DNA of 64,000 nucleotides, from assembly GCA_963995505.1 (NCBI GenBank), contig OZ023192.1:12321001-12385000 (forward strand). Reading direction: 5' to 3'. Of this stretch, positions 1 to 9,760 are shown one piece after another. The notes under the pieces are model-generated. The model searched no databases. It was not told the origin of the DNA and saw nothing but the letters and a program-made list of their open reading frames with translations. Made by a program: the position numbers and the translations under genes. Each line of letters begins with the position of its first letter. Positions within the stretch are counted from its first letter, which is position 1. Source of the stretch: Hypericum androsaemum (Eukaryota; Streptophyta; Magnoliopsida; Malpighiales; Hypericaceae).

Positions 1-797
1 TATAAATAGTACTATGTGCTCTCCCGATTGCCATGGTTTAAGGTATGTTTTAGGTACTTTAGAACCATTTCCAGAGCCAGCCAGTGATCCTTTCCTGGAT
101 TACTTGTGAATTTACTAAGCTTGCTAACTGAATATGCAATATCAGGGCGTATACAATTTGTCAAGTACATCAGGCTCCCAATGATACTTGCATATTTCGG
201 TTGAGATACTGGGTCCCCTCTATTTTTGGCTAAATGTAGATTCAAATCTACTGGAGTCTTAGCCGGAGGTTTGTCAAAGGCTTCAAATTTCTTGAGTACA
301 TTCTCAACATAACGAGATTGTAACAAGACAATTTTTTCAGTCGTCCTAGAGATTTTAATCCCTAGTATGACATCAGCTAGACCCATGTCTTTCATGTCAA
401 AGTTGTTCCTTAATATGTTCTTAGTTTTCACGATAAGATCATTACTACTTTCCATGATTAGCATGTCGTCTACATACAGACATACAATTACGCAATCATC
501 AGATGTGCCTTTAATGTATATACATTTATCACACTCATTGATTTTAAAGCCATTTGACATCATTGTTCTGTCAAATTTCTCATGTCATTATTTCGGCGTT
601 TGTTTCAGCCCTTACAATGACTTGACCAGTTTGTATACTTTATGCTCTTGTCCGGGGGCAACAAACTTTTCAGGTTGTTCCACATATATTTTTTCTTCTA
701 GTTCTCCATTTAAGAAAACTATTTTTACATCCATCTGATGTATCTCAAGGTTATAGCTAGATGAAAAATCCTCTATAAGAAAACAACAAAATTTCAT
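1..797 (-). pseudogene. Ty1/copia reverse transcriptase remnant (runs off the window)
   Basis: Minus-strand reading 563-12 gives a copia RT segment: the catalytic box appears as [10 protein letters not shown], followed by the typical DMKDMG and [14 protein letters not shown] stretches before the connection to RNase H. An upstream piece at 797-612 carries the copia signature HQMDVK..FLNGELEE.IY.EQPE. A stop and missing codons separate the two pieces, so the polymerase is broken. RNase H and the 3' LTR would lie left of base 1; they are visible in the sister copy at 43979-44160 and 42465-43434. The element drove its own cDNA synthesis in cytoplasmic particles when active. This copy is a relic lacking gag, protease and integrase. 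Confidence 0.9.
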
Positions 798-829
798 TAA
801 TGTTTACCTGTACAGATGGAAAATCCTCT

Positions 830-1345
830 TTCATATATGGAAATTATTTGGTAGATGAAGAGCTATTGGCAAATATCTACGTGGCTTTAAGAGGGTGGCT
901 TAACTACCTTTGGTTTTGGGGTGCAGGTAGATGAACCATTCTGATGGTTTTAAGTGTTTTAGGTCGCTTGCTGGGCCTCATCTTTGTCTTGGGCTCTCTA
1001 GGTTTCCTGGATTTTTGTGGTGTTTTGGACTAATTGTATTGTTCATGGACTTGTCTTTATTTTCCTTATTTACTGTGTTTCACGTGGTTAATGAGGTAAA
1101 TTTGGATATTTTGTAATTATGCAGTCGAAAAAGAACTTTGTACTTGTGGTAATATCGACGGTATTTTTTCTCTGGTGTAGTTTTTTTCCATTGAATTTTA
1201 CTACATCAGAATTTTGAAGAAACCGGAGATCGCGAGATTGCGAGTTCTCGTTTCGACATATATTATTTATAAAAATTTAACCTTTTCAAAAAAAAATTCA
1301 TCGATAAGAATATAGAGAGGTTGAAAATAAATCACACCCTAAAAC
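830..1345. other. Unassigned junction segment between copia remnant and PMEI pseudogene
   Basis: No convincing gene. A 61-codon open stretch at 931-1116 is conserved in the sister copy (44749-44934) but is low-complexity, matches no family I recognise, and is explained by duplication alone. The block replaces the promoter-repeat region that precedes the other PMEI units. Confidence 0.5.
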
Positions 1346-1349
1346 AACA

Positions 1350-1760
1350 ATGATATCTTCAATTGCCAACTTTTGTGCAGTGTTTGTATTTTTTTTTGGT
1401 GTCTTTGATTACACCCCCTTTCGCTATATCCCAAGACGTTGTAAATGTGTTTTGCCCTAGTTTCCAAATACCAAATACCAAATCCTTCATTCTGTTTGTC
1501 TTAATTCAAAATTATCAACGACGTACTGCTGCTAATTTGTCGATCACCAGCAAGACAACGTTCATTCTAGCCATCATCAAAGCCAAATAAATCTCCCGCC
1601 AAATTAAGACATTGCTAAGGAGAAATACAGCTTATTATAAAAAAATGTGGCCTTTCAGTCAGTCGATGATTGTCAATATGTGATATCAACATTTGGATTT
1701 TACTTCAAGAGAACAATTTAGATATTTTAAAATATATTAGCATCATCTTGACACTCAATA
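1350..1760 (+). pseudogene. PMEI/invertase-inhibitor-like pseudogene, type 1
   Basis: Starts with an ATG and a hydrophobic leader resembling that of the intact gene at 8619 (MISSIANFCA), and later keeps the SVDDCQYVIS block that corresponds to the fourth conserved cysteine. It is broken several ways: an expanded T run near 1388-1396 shifts the leader frame, a short duplication of 'ataccaaat' follows near 1470, and several in-frame stops occur downstream. The 3' end is cut at 1745-1760 by the poly(A)-tailed insertion described next. The sister copy at 45170 has fewer frame errors, so part of the decay happened after duplication. A functional protein is not possible. Confidence 0.8.
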
Positions 1761-3045
1761 GCCAATTTGGCACACCGACATAGGCATATATTGAGGTATA
1801 AAAATAATATCGGCAATGTCTACATATTTCGAGGTACCCGGTGTGGTCTCAAGGTGACCGGGTGACCGGTGACCGATGCGGTCTCAAAGTGACCGGTGGG
1901 CGGTGTTGTCTCAAAGCGATCACTTCCGATTTTGAGTTAGAAAGAGATTATCAATGGTCTCCCCTCTATCGAGTCCGATGACGATCTTACTTGGTCGAAA
2001 CTGGTGACGATAGACCGCTTTGTTTTATTGTCTTTGGTTAACTTCGGCTTGTCCTTGGATGACAACGTTCTTTTATGATAAATTGGCCGTTACTTTGAAC
2101 TCGTAGGTTGGAATGAGGAGATTATTATGACTATGGCAAGGCGAGACATGTATCTATAACTTTTTTTTCAAGAGCCTTGCCTAGTTCGGATCAGAAGCAG
2201 GTCTAAACAAAGCGCCAAATTCTGGTGTTAGCTTGCTCGATGAGTTCTGATGGACTTTGGTAGATCAGCGGTAGATTTTGACTCAGACATTAGATTGAGA
2301 TGCTTCTTTCCACTATGGAAAGGCAAGACAAAGCACGGATTGAGACAATTCAATCTTTTGTGCGAATCGAAGACATAAATCTACGATTTTGTAGTTTATA
2401 ATATCTTCAGATTTGGGGCAGAAGTAGGTTAAAAATTTAGGTCAAAGTGGGAGGACGCTTTGGTCCTCAAGGCGGAAAGCAAGAGGACGCTTTGACCTTG
2501 AGGCAGGAGCCCAGAGGGTGTTTTGGCCTTTAAGGCGGGAGCTTGGATGGGCACTTTGACGATGTCGGGAAGTAAAGTGGCAGCATGGAGTCTAGGAGCC
2601 CGTGTCGGGAAGTAAAGTGGCGACAAGTCCCTTCCACTTTAACTTGGTGGCAAGCCTTCCCATTTACTCATTTGAGGAAGACGGCTTACGTTTTCCTATT
2701 CTAAGCCGGGATGATTTGGAAACAATATATTCATTCGGGACAGGATTTCTTGTCTTGGAAGGACAGAGCTAGGTCAAGACGTGCTATATAAAGAGAGGTT
2801 GGGCAAGGAAGAAGAAATCAACAAACACAACAACCAACTACTCTATTTTTCTTGTATCATTTTTCTTTCCGTAGCATAGCCTGTAGCATAGTCTAGCCTA
2901 GCATAGATTTAGACCGGCCTTGGGACGACCACTCCGGATCTTTCTCGGGTTACTTGTTCACTTATCTCGCAACAGCATAACATGACTTGATGGAGGCCAA
3001 TGGTTCAATCCCTGACAGGTGTAACTAGGAGTAATACTTACCTTA
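1761..3045. mobile_element. Poly(A)-tailed insertion, internally deleted copy
   Basis: Same insertion as 45573-47728. The left flank 'atcttgacactcaata' (1745-1760) is the 3' end of the PMEI pseudogene. About 0.85 kb of the GC-richer body is missing at about 2660, at a 'caagccttcccattta' direct repeat, and the right junction has lost the A-run and the second flank copy. What remains includes a TATA-like 'gctatataaagagag' near 2783 and a pol-III B-box-like 'ggttcaatcc' near 3003. No coding region is supported. Confidence 0.65.
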
Positions 3046-3644
3046 ACATTTTGTGCAGACTTGGTGCGAAGGCTTCAAAGTAATAGATGTAATCCCTCTC
3101 TCTTTAATTACTTAAAATGATGATTGTGTGAAGGTTTCCTTCCCGAGGTTGTTCGCTCATTCATGTTTATTTAATAAAAATTCAGGCATAACGCGTTGTT
3201 CCCCTAAAAATTCATAAATTAAGGTTAGTGAAGATATGGTATGGTTAAATTTTTTTATTGAATAGCAGATAGAATATCATGAAGTAAAGTCGATAAAATC
3301 AATCAAATATCGAAAATTAGGTCACCTAGGAGTATTCAACTCGATATTTTATTATAAACTTCTTATTTGAAAAGGGCTAAAAATCGTAGGATCCACCTAA
3401 TTTTGGATGAAATAACTCGTAGGTCCTGAATAAATTCTCGAGATTTTTCTTACACAATCAAGAGTCAAAACAACTAAGAACACAAAAAAAGAGTATGAAG
3501 TAGAAATGAGCTTACATTGGATTTCCATTTGTAATAAACCATAGAGAAATAAAAGTACAAAGATAATTTATTTTAAAATTATTAAAAAAGAAATAGTGTT
3601 AAATATTTCTTAAAAAAAATTCATAGTCTTTTGAAAATGCTATC
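3046..3644. repeat. PMEI-unit downstream block
   Basis: Non-coding AT-rich sequence that follows each PMEI unit. It includes the 'gtttccttcc..aggttg' stretch, a 'gcagatagaataacat'-like line, 'aggtcacctaggagtatt', and 'ggatgaaataactcgtaggtcc'. Related copies lie at about 9376-9600, 25136-25320, 34975-35220, 47985-48300, 52620-52870 and 63560-63840, with a weaker one near 26255. It marks the unit border; no gene is seen. Confidence 0.7.
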
Positions 3645-3823
3645 TAACTTGACAGGGGCGGAGCCAGAAAATTTGGGGAGTGGGGGCAATATAATTTTTT
3701 TCAAAAAGTTTAACGTATGTAATTACAACATTTATAATTGTCCTATACGATTACTCATGCATTGAAATTGCTCCATAATAGCTATATTGTCGATACAATC
3801 AAATACGTCTTTCTCGATATATG

Positions 3824-4754
3824 TAAGAGATAATTACTGAGAGGACTACATTGTATAGTTAAATAGACTCTGATGACCCTATAGTTTCCCTACTAATTAC
3901 TGAGCACCTGTAGTTTGGTTATTATTATACTTTCGGGTCCTTGGTTGATGTCATTAATCAATTTTTTCTTATTTTATATTTAAAATGACTGATATGCCCT
4001 TACTCCGGTCAACTAAAATCGTCAGTCATCTTCTCCGGCCATTTTTTCGGCCACTTCCTTTCTCCCCATAAAGTCGCCGCCTTTAGCTTCATCTAAAAAT
4101 CAACAATCGCAAGAATCATATACACAGAGGGCTTCATCTAATCACGGGACACGGGAAAACAAACAGGACGACGGAGAAATAAATAATGGAGATCAAAAGC
4201 CAAGAACCTAAGGAGAAAAGTGAAACGCAGACGGGAACGATGGAGACGGGAACGACGGACGGGGAAGGAGATGAAGACGGGAACGACGGACGGGGAAGGA
4301 GACGGAGATAGGAACGGGAACGACGAGTCTACAACCAAGGAGTTACGGAGGACGATCGGCCACATGTACTGCCGCTGGGGCCGCTTCTCATCACCACCGC
4401 TGCTACCACCAGGCAACAACAACAACAACTTCCATCTCCCCCACCGCCGCAACCGCCTCTTCTTCTTCCGCTCCTCCCGCCGCCGTTAATCGCTGCCAAA
4501 TAGATCCGCCGATTCTATTTGGTAGTTGATTTTTTTTCTTTCGGATCGACTGGGAAGGAGAAAAAAGGGGGGGGGGGGTTAGGGTAATTAATTTTTTTTA
4601 ATTTTTTTACAAGAATATTTGAGTCATTTACTTGAGCCAGGGACCCAAAAGTATAATAATAACCAAACTACAGGGGCTCAGCAATTAGTAGGAAAACTAC
4701 AGGATCTTCAGAGTCTATTTGACTATACCTTTGGGTCCTCTCAGTAATTATTTC
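3824..4754. mobile_element. Long-TIR (Mutator-like/foldback) element nested in the hAT transposase
   Basis: Arms of roughly 125 bp are inverted copies of each other: the left starts near 'ataattactgagagga' (about 3830) and the right ends 'tcctctcagtaattat' (about 4750). Both contain 'gtagtttggttattattata'. The element splits the hAT dimerisation codons exactly between LVAY and IEKD, so its limits are known from the protein. The flanks share 'tatatg'; a degenerate 9-bp target duplication is possible but not clean. The interior (about 4020-4560) is much more GC-rich than its surroundings. Confidence 0.75.
4020..4560. other. GC-rich cargo inside the foldback element
   Basis: Purine/pyrimidine-skewed, GC-rich sequence with both strands open for about 90-105 codons (4220-4489 plus; 4452-4138 minus). 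The predicted proteins are low-complexity (Arg/Gly/Glu-rich or Ser/Pro/Leu-rich) and resemble a plant 5' UTR/first-exon region more than a folded domain. Host-gene capture, as in Pack-MULEs, is an inference; no parent gene is recognised. Confidence 0.45.
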
Positions 4755-5344
4755 TATATGCAACTAAACAATCAGCTGGCAATTGATCTCCCATCTTGTT
4801 GTGAAGACGATTCTTCAAAATATTCATGGCAGAAAAGGCTCTCTCAACACTTGCGTGGGCCACAGGGCTGGGCTAAGTAGGTAGGTACTATCTTTTTAAT
4901 TTTTTTTAATTGATTACTTTATTATTTATGGTAGTATAGTTAGACTAATTAAGATCTTATAATATATATTAAAAGATTAAAGAATGCCTAATGTTTTTTA
5001 AGATTTGGTTTAAATTTTTAGGTTGATTAATTTTTTAGTGTGATCAATTTCTAATTTTAGTAGGGACATACATTAAAAAATATACATAATTATCAAACAA
5101 AATAAAAATTAAGTGGGAACACTTGCCCCCACAAAGTAGAACCTCTCTCCGCCCCCCCTGTAACTTGAGATTAGTCATCTCAATTAATCTGGATATTACA
5201 TTATACAAAAAACAATAGTAGAAACAACTGGCGATTGCATCATGTTTGTGCGATTGCTTGCTCCAATTAGGCTATAAATACTTGCTTTACTATTAATACA
5301 ATTCTCACTTATGACAAAAAAGATATAAAAAAAACTTGTTCGTT

Positions 5345-7520
5345 CAGAGTGGTGGTGAGTGAAGGTTCATCGCTTTTTCACAAAGTAGCAAACTGACAGT
5401 CAAACTTTGGTCATTTGATTTAACCCTCTCTATTTGTAAAAAATAATTAGCACCTCATACTTTAAATTAGTTCAAATAGCACCTCCTATTTTTAAAAATA
5501 GGACAATTAGAATCTTGAAACTAACTTTGTAGGGACCTATGACACATCTACATCCATGTGGCATCCAAATGGCGTCCACATTAGTAAAAAATTAATACAT
5601 TATCATACTGTTCTAAAAAATTAAAAAATCGACGGGATAAATACATTATCATGCTGGGTGCTGCTTTGGCCAGAAAATTGCTACTATTAAATTATTTTTT
5701 CTTGTTTGAGCTCGTCCGAGGGATACTGGATGTCGATGTAAGCCATGGCATGATGCTCCTGGGTGCCCAATTATTGGTTCCAAATCCAACCATAGCCCCA
5801 TTAGCCTCACTTTTTCATGACGCAAATTAGTTATTGGAGGTTTTCTACGTTAGTAACTGAATTTAGATTTCTAGATTGTTTTGGAGGTTTTGTACATTTG
5901 AGAGGAAGATGATTTTAATACCTTCATATGGCTCCATGAGAAGTCAATGAAGAGGTGGTCGAAAAGGATATTTTTTCTTGGTGATGTCGGATTTTCCGAC
6001 AAATCTCAGAATGGGATTGTCAGAAAAAGTTTTCTAAGAAATCGCACAAAACTGTGCATTTTTATTTGCAAGAAACTGCACAAAATCGTGCATTTTCTCT
6101 AGAAAACGTAAGAGTTTGTGCGATTTCTTGCAAAAGTTTAAAAAAATGCACAAAAAGTTGCGTTTGTGAGTGCAATGTGGATTTTTGCAAAAAACACACA
6201 ACTTTGGGCGTTTTTATCAGTTTTTTCTTTTTTTCGTTATTTTCCTTTTTTCTATTATATTTTGAGAAGATACCAGATAATTAAAGAGACCACAACTTTT
6301 TACTCCGAATTTCAATTGAAGTGATTCAAGTTGTTATGTGAAGCTGAGACTTATATCTACAATTTTATAGTTTATACCTTCTGAAAATTCGGAGTTTAAA
6401 TATGTTAAAATTTTATTTAAATTCAAGAGTCAACTCTTGATATTTAAAGAAATATTTGATATCTTTACACTCTGAAATGGGAGAAAAAAATAAACACCAA
6501 AGTTGTAGATATACATCTCTGCTACACACAGCAACTTGAATTACCTCAAACAGACTTTAGAGTAAGAAGTTGCGGCTCTCCAACCGAAATTAGTCAACCA
6601 CAACTCGTCACGACTCTTGACTTCAAATGAATTTTCGACATCTTTACACTTCAAATTTGGAGAAGTTATAAACTTCAAAATTGTAGATATATGTTTCAAC
6701 TTGGCACAACAACTTGAATCACCTCAAACGGACTTTGGAGTAAGAAATTCGGCTCCCTAACCAAAATTAGTCGACCGCAACTAGGTCAACTCTTGACTTC
6801 AAATGAAATTTCGTCATCTTTAAACCCCGAATTTCAAAAAGATATAAACTTCAATGTTGTAGAAATATATCTCAACTTCACATAACAAATTGAATCACTT
6901 TAATCAGACTATGAAATAAGAAATTGTGGTCTCTTCAATTATCCGATCTCTTCACAAATTCTAAGAGAAAAAGGAAAATAACGAAAAAATGATAAAAATG
7001 CCCAAAGTTGTGCATTTTTGGGCAAACATTAACTAAGCTGACTTTTTGCAAAAAACTCCACAAAATTATGCATTTTTTAAAAGAAATTGCAAAGTTTAAT
7101 GCTGTTTCTTGCAAATAAAAATGCACAATTTTGTGCGATTTGTTACACAATCTTAGACAAAGAAAACTTTTTCTAATAACCCCATTTTAAAATTTGTCAG
7201 AAAATCTCATACCACAAAGAAAAAATACCCGTCGAAAAGAGGAGAGGTGAAGGGGAGAGAGAGAGATTTCATGGACTACTTAATTCTTTATAACAACACG
7301 ATAATGTGTTAACTTTTTACTCACATGAACGCGATTTGGATGCCACGTGGATGTAGATGTGTTACATGTCAAAAAAATTGGTTTCATGGTTCTAATTGTC
7401 CTATTTCTTAAAGCACAAGGTGCACTTTAGTCCAATTAAAAATAAGAGGTGATAATTGACTTTTTTATAAGTAAAGAGAGTTAAATAAACTTTATTCCAA
7501 CTTTGATCTTATTTCCCGGT
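5345..7520. mobile_element. Outer foldback element with ~200-bp inverted arms
   Basis: Left arm about 5395-5600 and right arm about 7290-7510 are inverted relatives: 'tttaaccctctctatttgta' against the complement of 'agagagttaaataaacttta', and 'acatctacatccatgtggca' against the complement of 'tgccacgtggatgtagatgt'. No coding capacity. Part of the right arm recurs in unit C (about 17430-17620), and the left end recurs at about 10510-10585. The precise outer border and TSD could not be fixed. It hosts the nested element at 5967-7230. Confidence 0.65.
5967..7230. mobile_element. Non-autonomous Mutator-like foldback element, 9-bp TSD 'gtcgaaaag'
   Basis: Flanked by 'gtcgaaaag' at 5958-5966 and 7231-7239. 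The left end 'gatattttttcttggtg' pairs with the right end 'ccacaaagaaaaaataccc', and roughly 300 bp at each side form imperfect inverted arms rich in 'tgcacaaaatcgtgcatttt'. The middle holds several related 'cttcaaa-ttgtagatatat' and 'actcttgacttcaaatgaa' segments. No transposase is present. The paralogous unit at 17351-17359 has a single uninterrupted 'gtcgaaaag' followed by the same downstream text, a natural empty site supporting a 9-bp target duplication typical of Mutator-like elements. Confidence 0.85.
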
Positions 7521-8290
7521 AGGCTTCCATGTATGACCCACTCCCCACCCGAATTTATGCTTCTACTATTGAAGGACGATACTGGTGTGGGGAGTTAACT
7601 AATTTTTTGTTTTGTAATTACTGGCTGTCTATGAATAAACGAGTCCATGTAACTCACCATTTCCAAAATTCTTTATCCCATTTTTAATACTTATGTATAT
7701 AAGTTTCTACAAATATTCTATGGAAAACTTTATTTTAGTAATTTGACTATTTGACACTTACAACTGATTCAAAACACATCAAACTAGTAAGTTGGATAAT
7801 TGCATACACATTAATGAGAAATGTATGAATTACAACGTATCACCTAGGAATTTATTTTTTAGGTTATTTATGTAGACGTTCAACTAATAACATGATAAAA
7901 AAATATATATAATCGAAATAAAATAACTTTGAACAAGCCTAACAAAAATCATAATAAATTCTACTAGAGATAAAATTAAAATTCTAAAAATTTATTGGGA
8001 TTTAAATTTTTTGCACACCAATCGACGTACAATCTGTATGAAAAATTCATTCAAAATCCTAAATTATTTTATCTTTATTTGAGACAGAGTAAGTTTTTAT
8101 CTATAGTTGCAATTAAATGAGTAATATCTAATCAACCTCTAAAATATCTTCCTTACAATTAGAAGAGTAATCACTATTGTACTAACTCGGCCTAAATATT
8201 ATTCATCTTAAAGAATAACAAACGATGTATATCTTTTTTTTGTTTTGTAAAGATATATTTTGTAAAATTTATGTGCGTAAACTTATCAAC
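7521..8290. other. PMEI-unit upstream backbone, no gene
   Basis: AT-rich non-coding DNA shared by the PMEI units (compare 18018-18480, 27900-28740, 50765-51540, 61660-62480). It contains the SINE empty site 'acaatctgtatgaaaaatt' at about 8029-8047. No promoter or RNA gene can be assigned with confidence. Confidence 0.6.
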
Positions 8291-8515
8291 ATTTCATATT
8301 AGGAGATTTATATATAGGTCAACTTTCCAAAACAAGCATTTTGTTATGTAATTGCTTCTTTTGGAAGTGGAATTACATTTCCAAACAATTGAAATTATAT
8401 CCATAATATGTTTTATATAAAAGTGTAAGGATAATATATCGGTCAACCTTCCAAAACAAGCATTTAGTTATGTAATTGCTTGTTTTGGAAGTGTAATCAC
8501 ATTTCCAAACGATTG
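8291..8515 (+). promoter_or_regulatory. Duplicated core-promoter repeats upstream of the PMEI gene
   Basis: Two related ~115-bp segments, each with 'aggtcaac-ttccaaaacaagca', the partner 'tgcttgttttggaa' (or a variant) that can pair with it, and 'acatttccaaac-attg'. The second is introduced by 'ttttatataaaagtgtaagg', which matches the gene's own TATA region 'taatataaaagtgcaagg' at 8516. The repeats thus look like tandem copies of the promoter itself. Whether extra TATA boxes are used is not known. Confidence 0.6.
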
Positions 8516-8526
8516 TAATATAAAAG
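8516..8526 (+). promoter_or_regulatory. TATA box of the intact PMEI-like gene
   Basis: 'taatataaaag', about 93 nt upstream of the ATG at 8619, a normal spacing for a plant TATA box plus short leader. The same box is found at corresponding positions in the other units (18955, 51762; variant near 60412). Confidence 0.6.
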
Positions 8527-8618
8527 TGCAAGGCCGTTGGCTTTCAACTCGTGGAAAACGAAAACATAATCTCTTAGAAAATAAGGAGGTTAGAAATAAA
8601 TCACACCCAAAAGCAACA

Positions 8619-9143
8619 ATGATGTCTTCAATTGTCATCCTTTGTGCATTGTTTGTACTTTTGTTGGTGTCCTTGATCACACCATCTGTGGCTATATCTC
8701 AAGACGACATACATGCAGTTTGCTCTAATTTTGAACTACGAGATCATTCATTCTGTTTTTCCTATTTCAAAAATATCCCCGGCGTATCTACTGCGAGCTC
8801 ATCGATCATCACCAAGACAACTACCATTACAACCATCATTAAAGCTAAACAAACTTACCAACAAATTGTGACATTTATAAACAAAAAATCACCTTATTAC
8901 CCATATATTGTCTCGTCAATGTGCGAGACCTGCTACGAGAGTGTAATCGAAAACTTGCAAGACGCTCTAGGAGAATTTGTAGCAGGGGAAAAATCTGGCT
9001 TTCTTTCGAAACTACTGGCAGCTCGTGAATTAATTGATGATTGTCAATTTGTGATAGCAAAATACAGGCTTCCCTTCGGGCAGAGCAATTTAGATATAGA
9101 AAATTATATTATCATAATCTTGATACTCAATAAACATTTGTAA
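8619..9143 (+). CDS. PMEI/invertase-inhibitor-like secreted protein (intact copy 1)
   Basis: 174 aa, intronless. Residues 1-25/27 form a clear signal peptide (ILCALFVLLLVSLITPSVA), so the product should enter the secretory path to the apoplast or vacuole. The mature ~147 aa fits the PMEI family: an N-terminal hairpin pair Cys35/Cys46 (VCSN..FCFSYF), then CETCYESVIENLQDAL (Cys102, Cys105) and ELIDDCQFVIAKY (Cys142), matching the spacing of the second disulfide and the Pla a 1-like subgroup. Family members bind pectin methylesterases or acid invertases one-to-one; which target applies here cannot be read from the sequence. I use the ATG at 8619 because the open frame extends upstream only through a GTG inside the leader. 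An extra cysteine next to Cys102 and a hydrophobic C-terminus (DIENYIIIILILNKHL) are unusual. An AATAAA (9129-9134) lies inside the last codons. Confidence 0.8.
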   Translation: MMSSIVILCALFVLLLVSLITPSVAISQDDIHAVCSNFELRDHSFCFSYFKNIPGVSTASSSIITKTTTITTIIKAKQTYQQIVTFINKKSPYYPYIVSSMCETCYESVIENLQDALGEFVAGEKSGFLSKLLAARELIDDCQFVIAKYRLPFGQSNLDIENYIIIILILNKHL

Positions 9144-9654
9144 TATTGTCCTCTAGGGCCTATTGAACGAGAATGGCAACTGCAGTTTGTGCAGACCTGA
9201 CGGAGGGCTTCAAATTAATAAAGATGTTACTCCTATTTGTTTAGCTGCTTATGATGATGATTGTATGAGGGTTTCCTTCCCAAGGTTGGTCGCTAATGTC
9301 CCTCTTCGATTTTGTATTGATGTGTACTTGGATACTTTAGTAGGGTAAGTCTACATAGTTGCACTCATTCTATTCGATGATTAATTCTAATTGAATAACA
9401 GATAGATAACATAAAATAAATTCGATAAAATCAATAATAACATCTAAAAAATAGGTCAGCTATGAAACTCGATATTCTACTATGACCTTCTCATTTTAAA
9501 AATGATAAATACTGTAGAGTAATTTCGGATGGAATAAGCGGTGGGTCTAGAATAAATCTCTGAAGTTTTTCACAGAGTAAAAATAAAATAAAATAAAAAA
9601 GGAGTACAAGTAGAAGTGACTTAGAGCGAAAATAATTGTTCTATATTAATTAAG
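9144..9654. repeat. 3' UTR and PMEI-unit downstream block
   Basis: Follows the stop codon. It contains a further AATAAA near 9213, the conserved 'tttgtgcagacctgacgg' line and the AT-rich downstream block shared by all units. Short open frames here (for example 9163-9348) recur in copy B only because the block is duplicated. Confidence 0.6.
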
Positions 9655-9760
9655 AAAATTATACTTCAAAATTCTCACTGGCCTACGTGCTGCTGACTCA
9701 TCAATCATCATCATGATAACCCTAAAAAAAATCATCATTAACATAGCAATCATTATAGCT
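9655..9760 (+). pseudogene. PMEI type-1 fragment
   Basis: About 100 bp resembling the middle of the type-1 pseudogene ('gctgctgactcatcaatcatcatc' region, where the intact gene encodes ASSSIITKT). It appears to resume at about 10440-10520 ('ttccttcaagaagaacaattcagatattgg'), the C-terminal region, after a 0.67-kb insertion. No reading frame survives. Confidence 0.6.

Larger units (their letters stand above)
3653..5160 (-). mobile_element. hAT transposon remnant with 8-bp TSD (copy A only)
   Basis: Flanked by the direct repeat 'taacttga' (3645-3652 and 5161-5168), 8 bp as expected for hAT. Ends are inverted: 'caggggcggagccag' at the left and the complement of 'cagggggggcggag' at the right. On the minus strand, 4861 to about 4755 encodes the hAT C-terminal dimerisation block (ERAFSAMNILKNRL), and 3823-3732 continues as YIEKDVFDCIDN to a stop codon; the two parts are separated by a nested foldback element. 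The N-terminal transposase is missing, so the element is non-autonomous. Sister copy B has an uninterrupted site at 48427-48434 ('taatttga'), so the insertion followed the duplication. Confidence 0.88.

Noticed and set aside
1..797. Endogenous pararetrovirus (caulimovirus) RT
   Set aside because: The motif order and the RNase H text in the sister copy are those of Ty1/copia; no movement protein or coat motifs.
4138..4489. Overlapping Arg-rich and Ser/Pro-rich ORFs
   Set aside because: Low-complexity, both strands open because of GC bias; kept only as possible captured cargo.
8526..8618. 31-residue N-terminal extension of the PMEI gene (also at 51772)
   Set aside because: It opens with GTG, not ATG, lies just after the TATA box, and would bury the signal peptide. 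Treated as 5' UTR.
9163..9348. 61-codon ORF after the PMEI stop (also 52409-52594)
   Set aside because: Lies in the 3' block shared by all units; conserved only through duplication and broken in other units.
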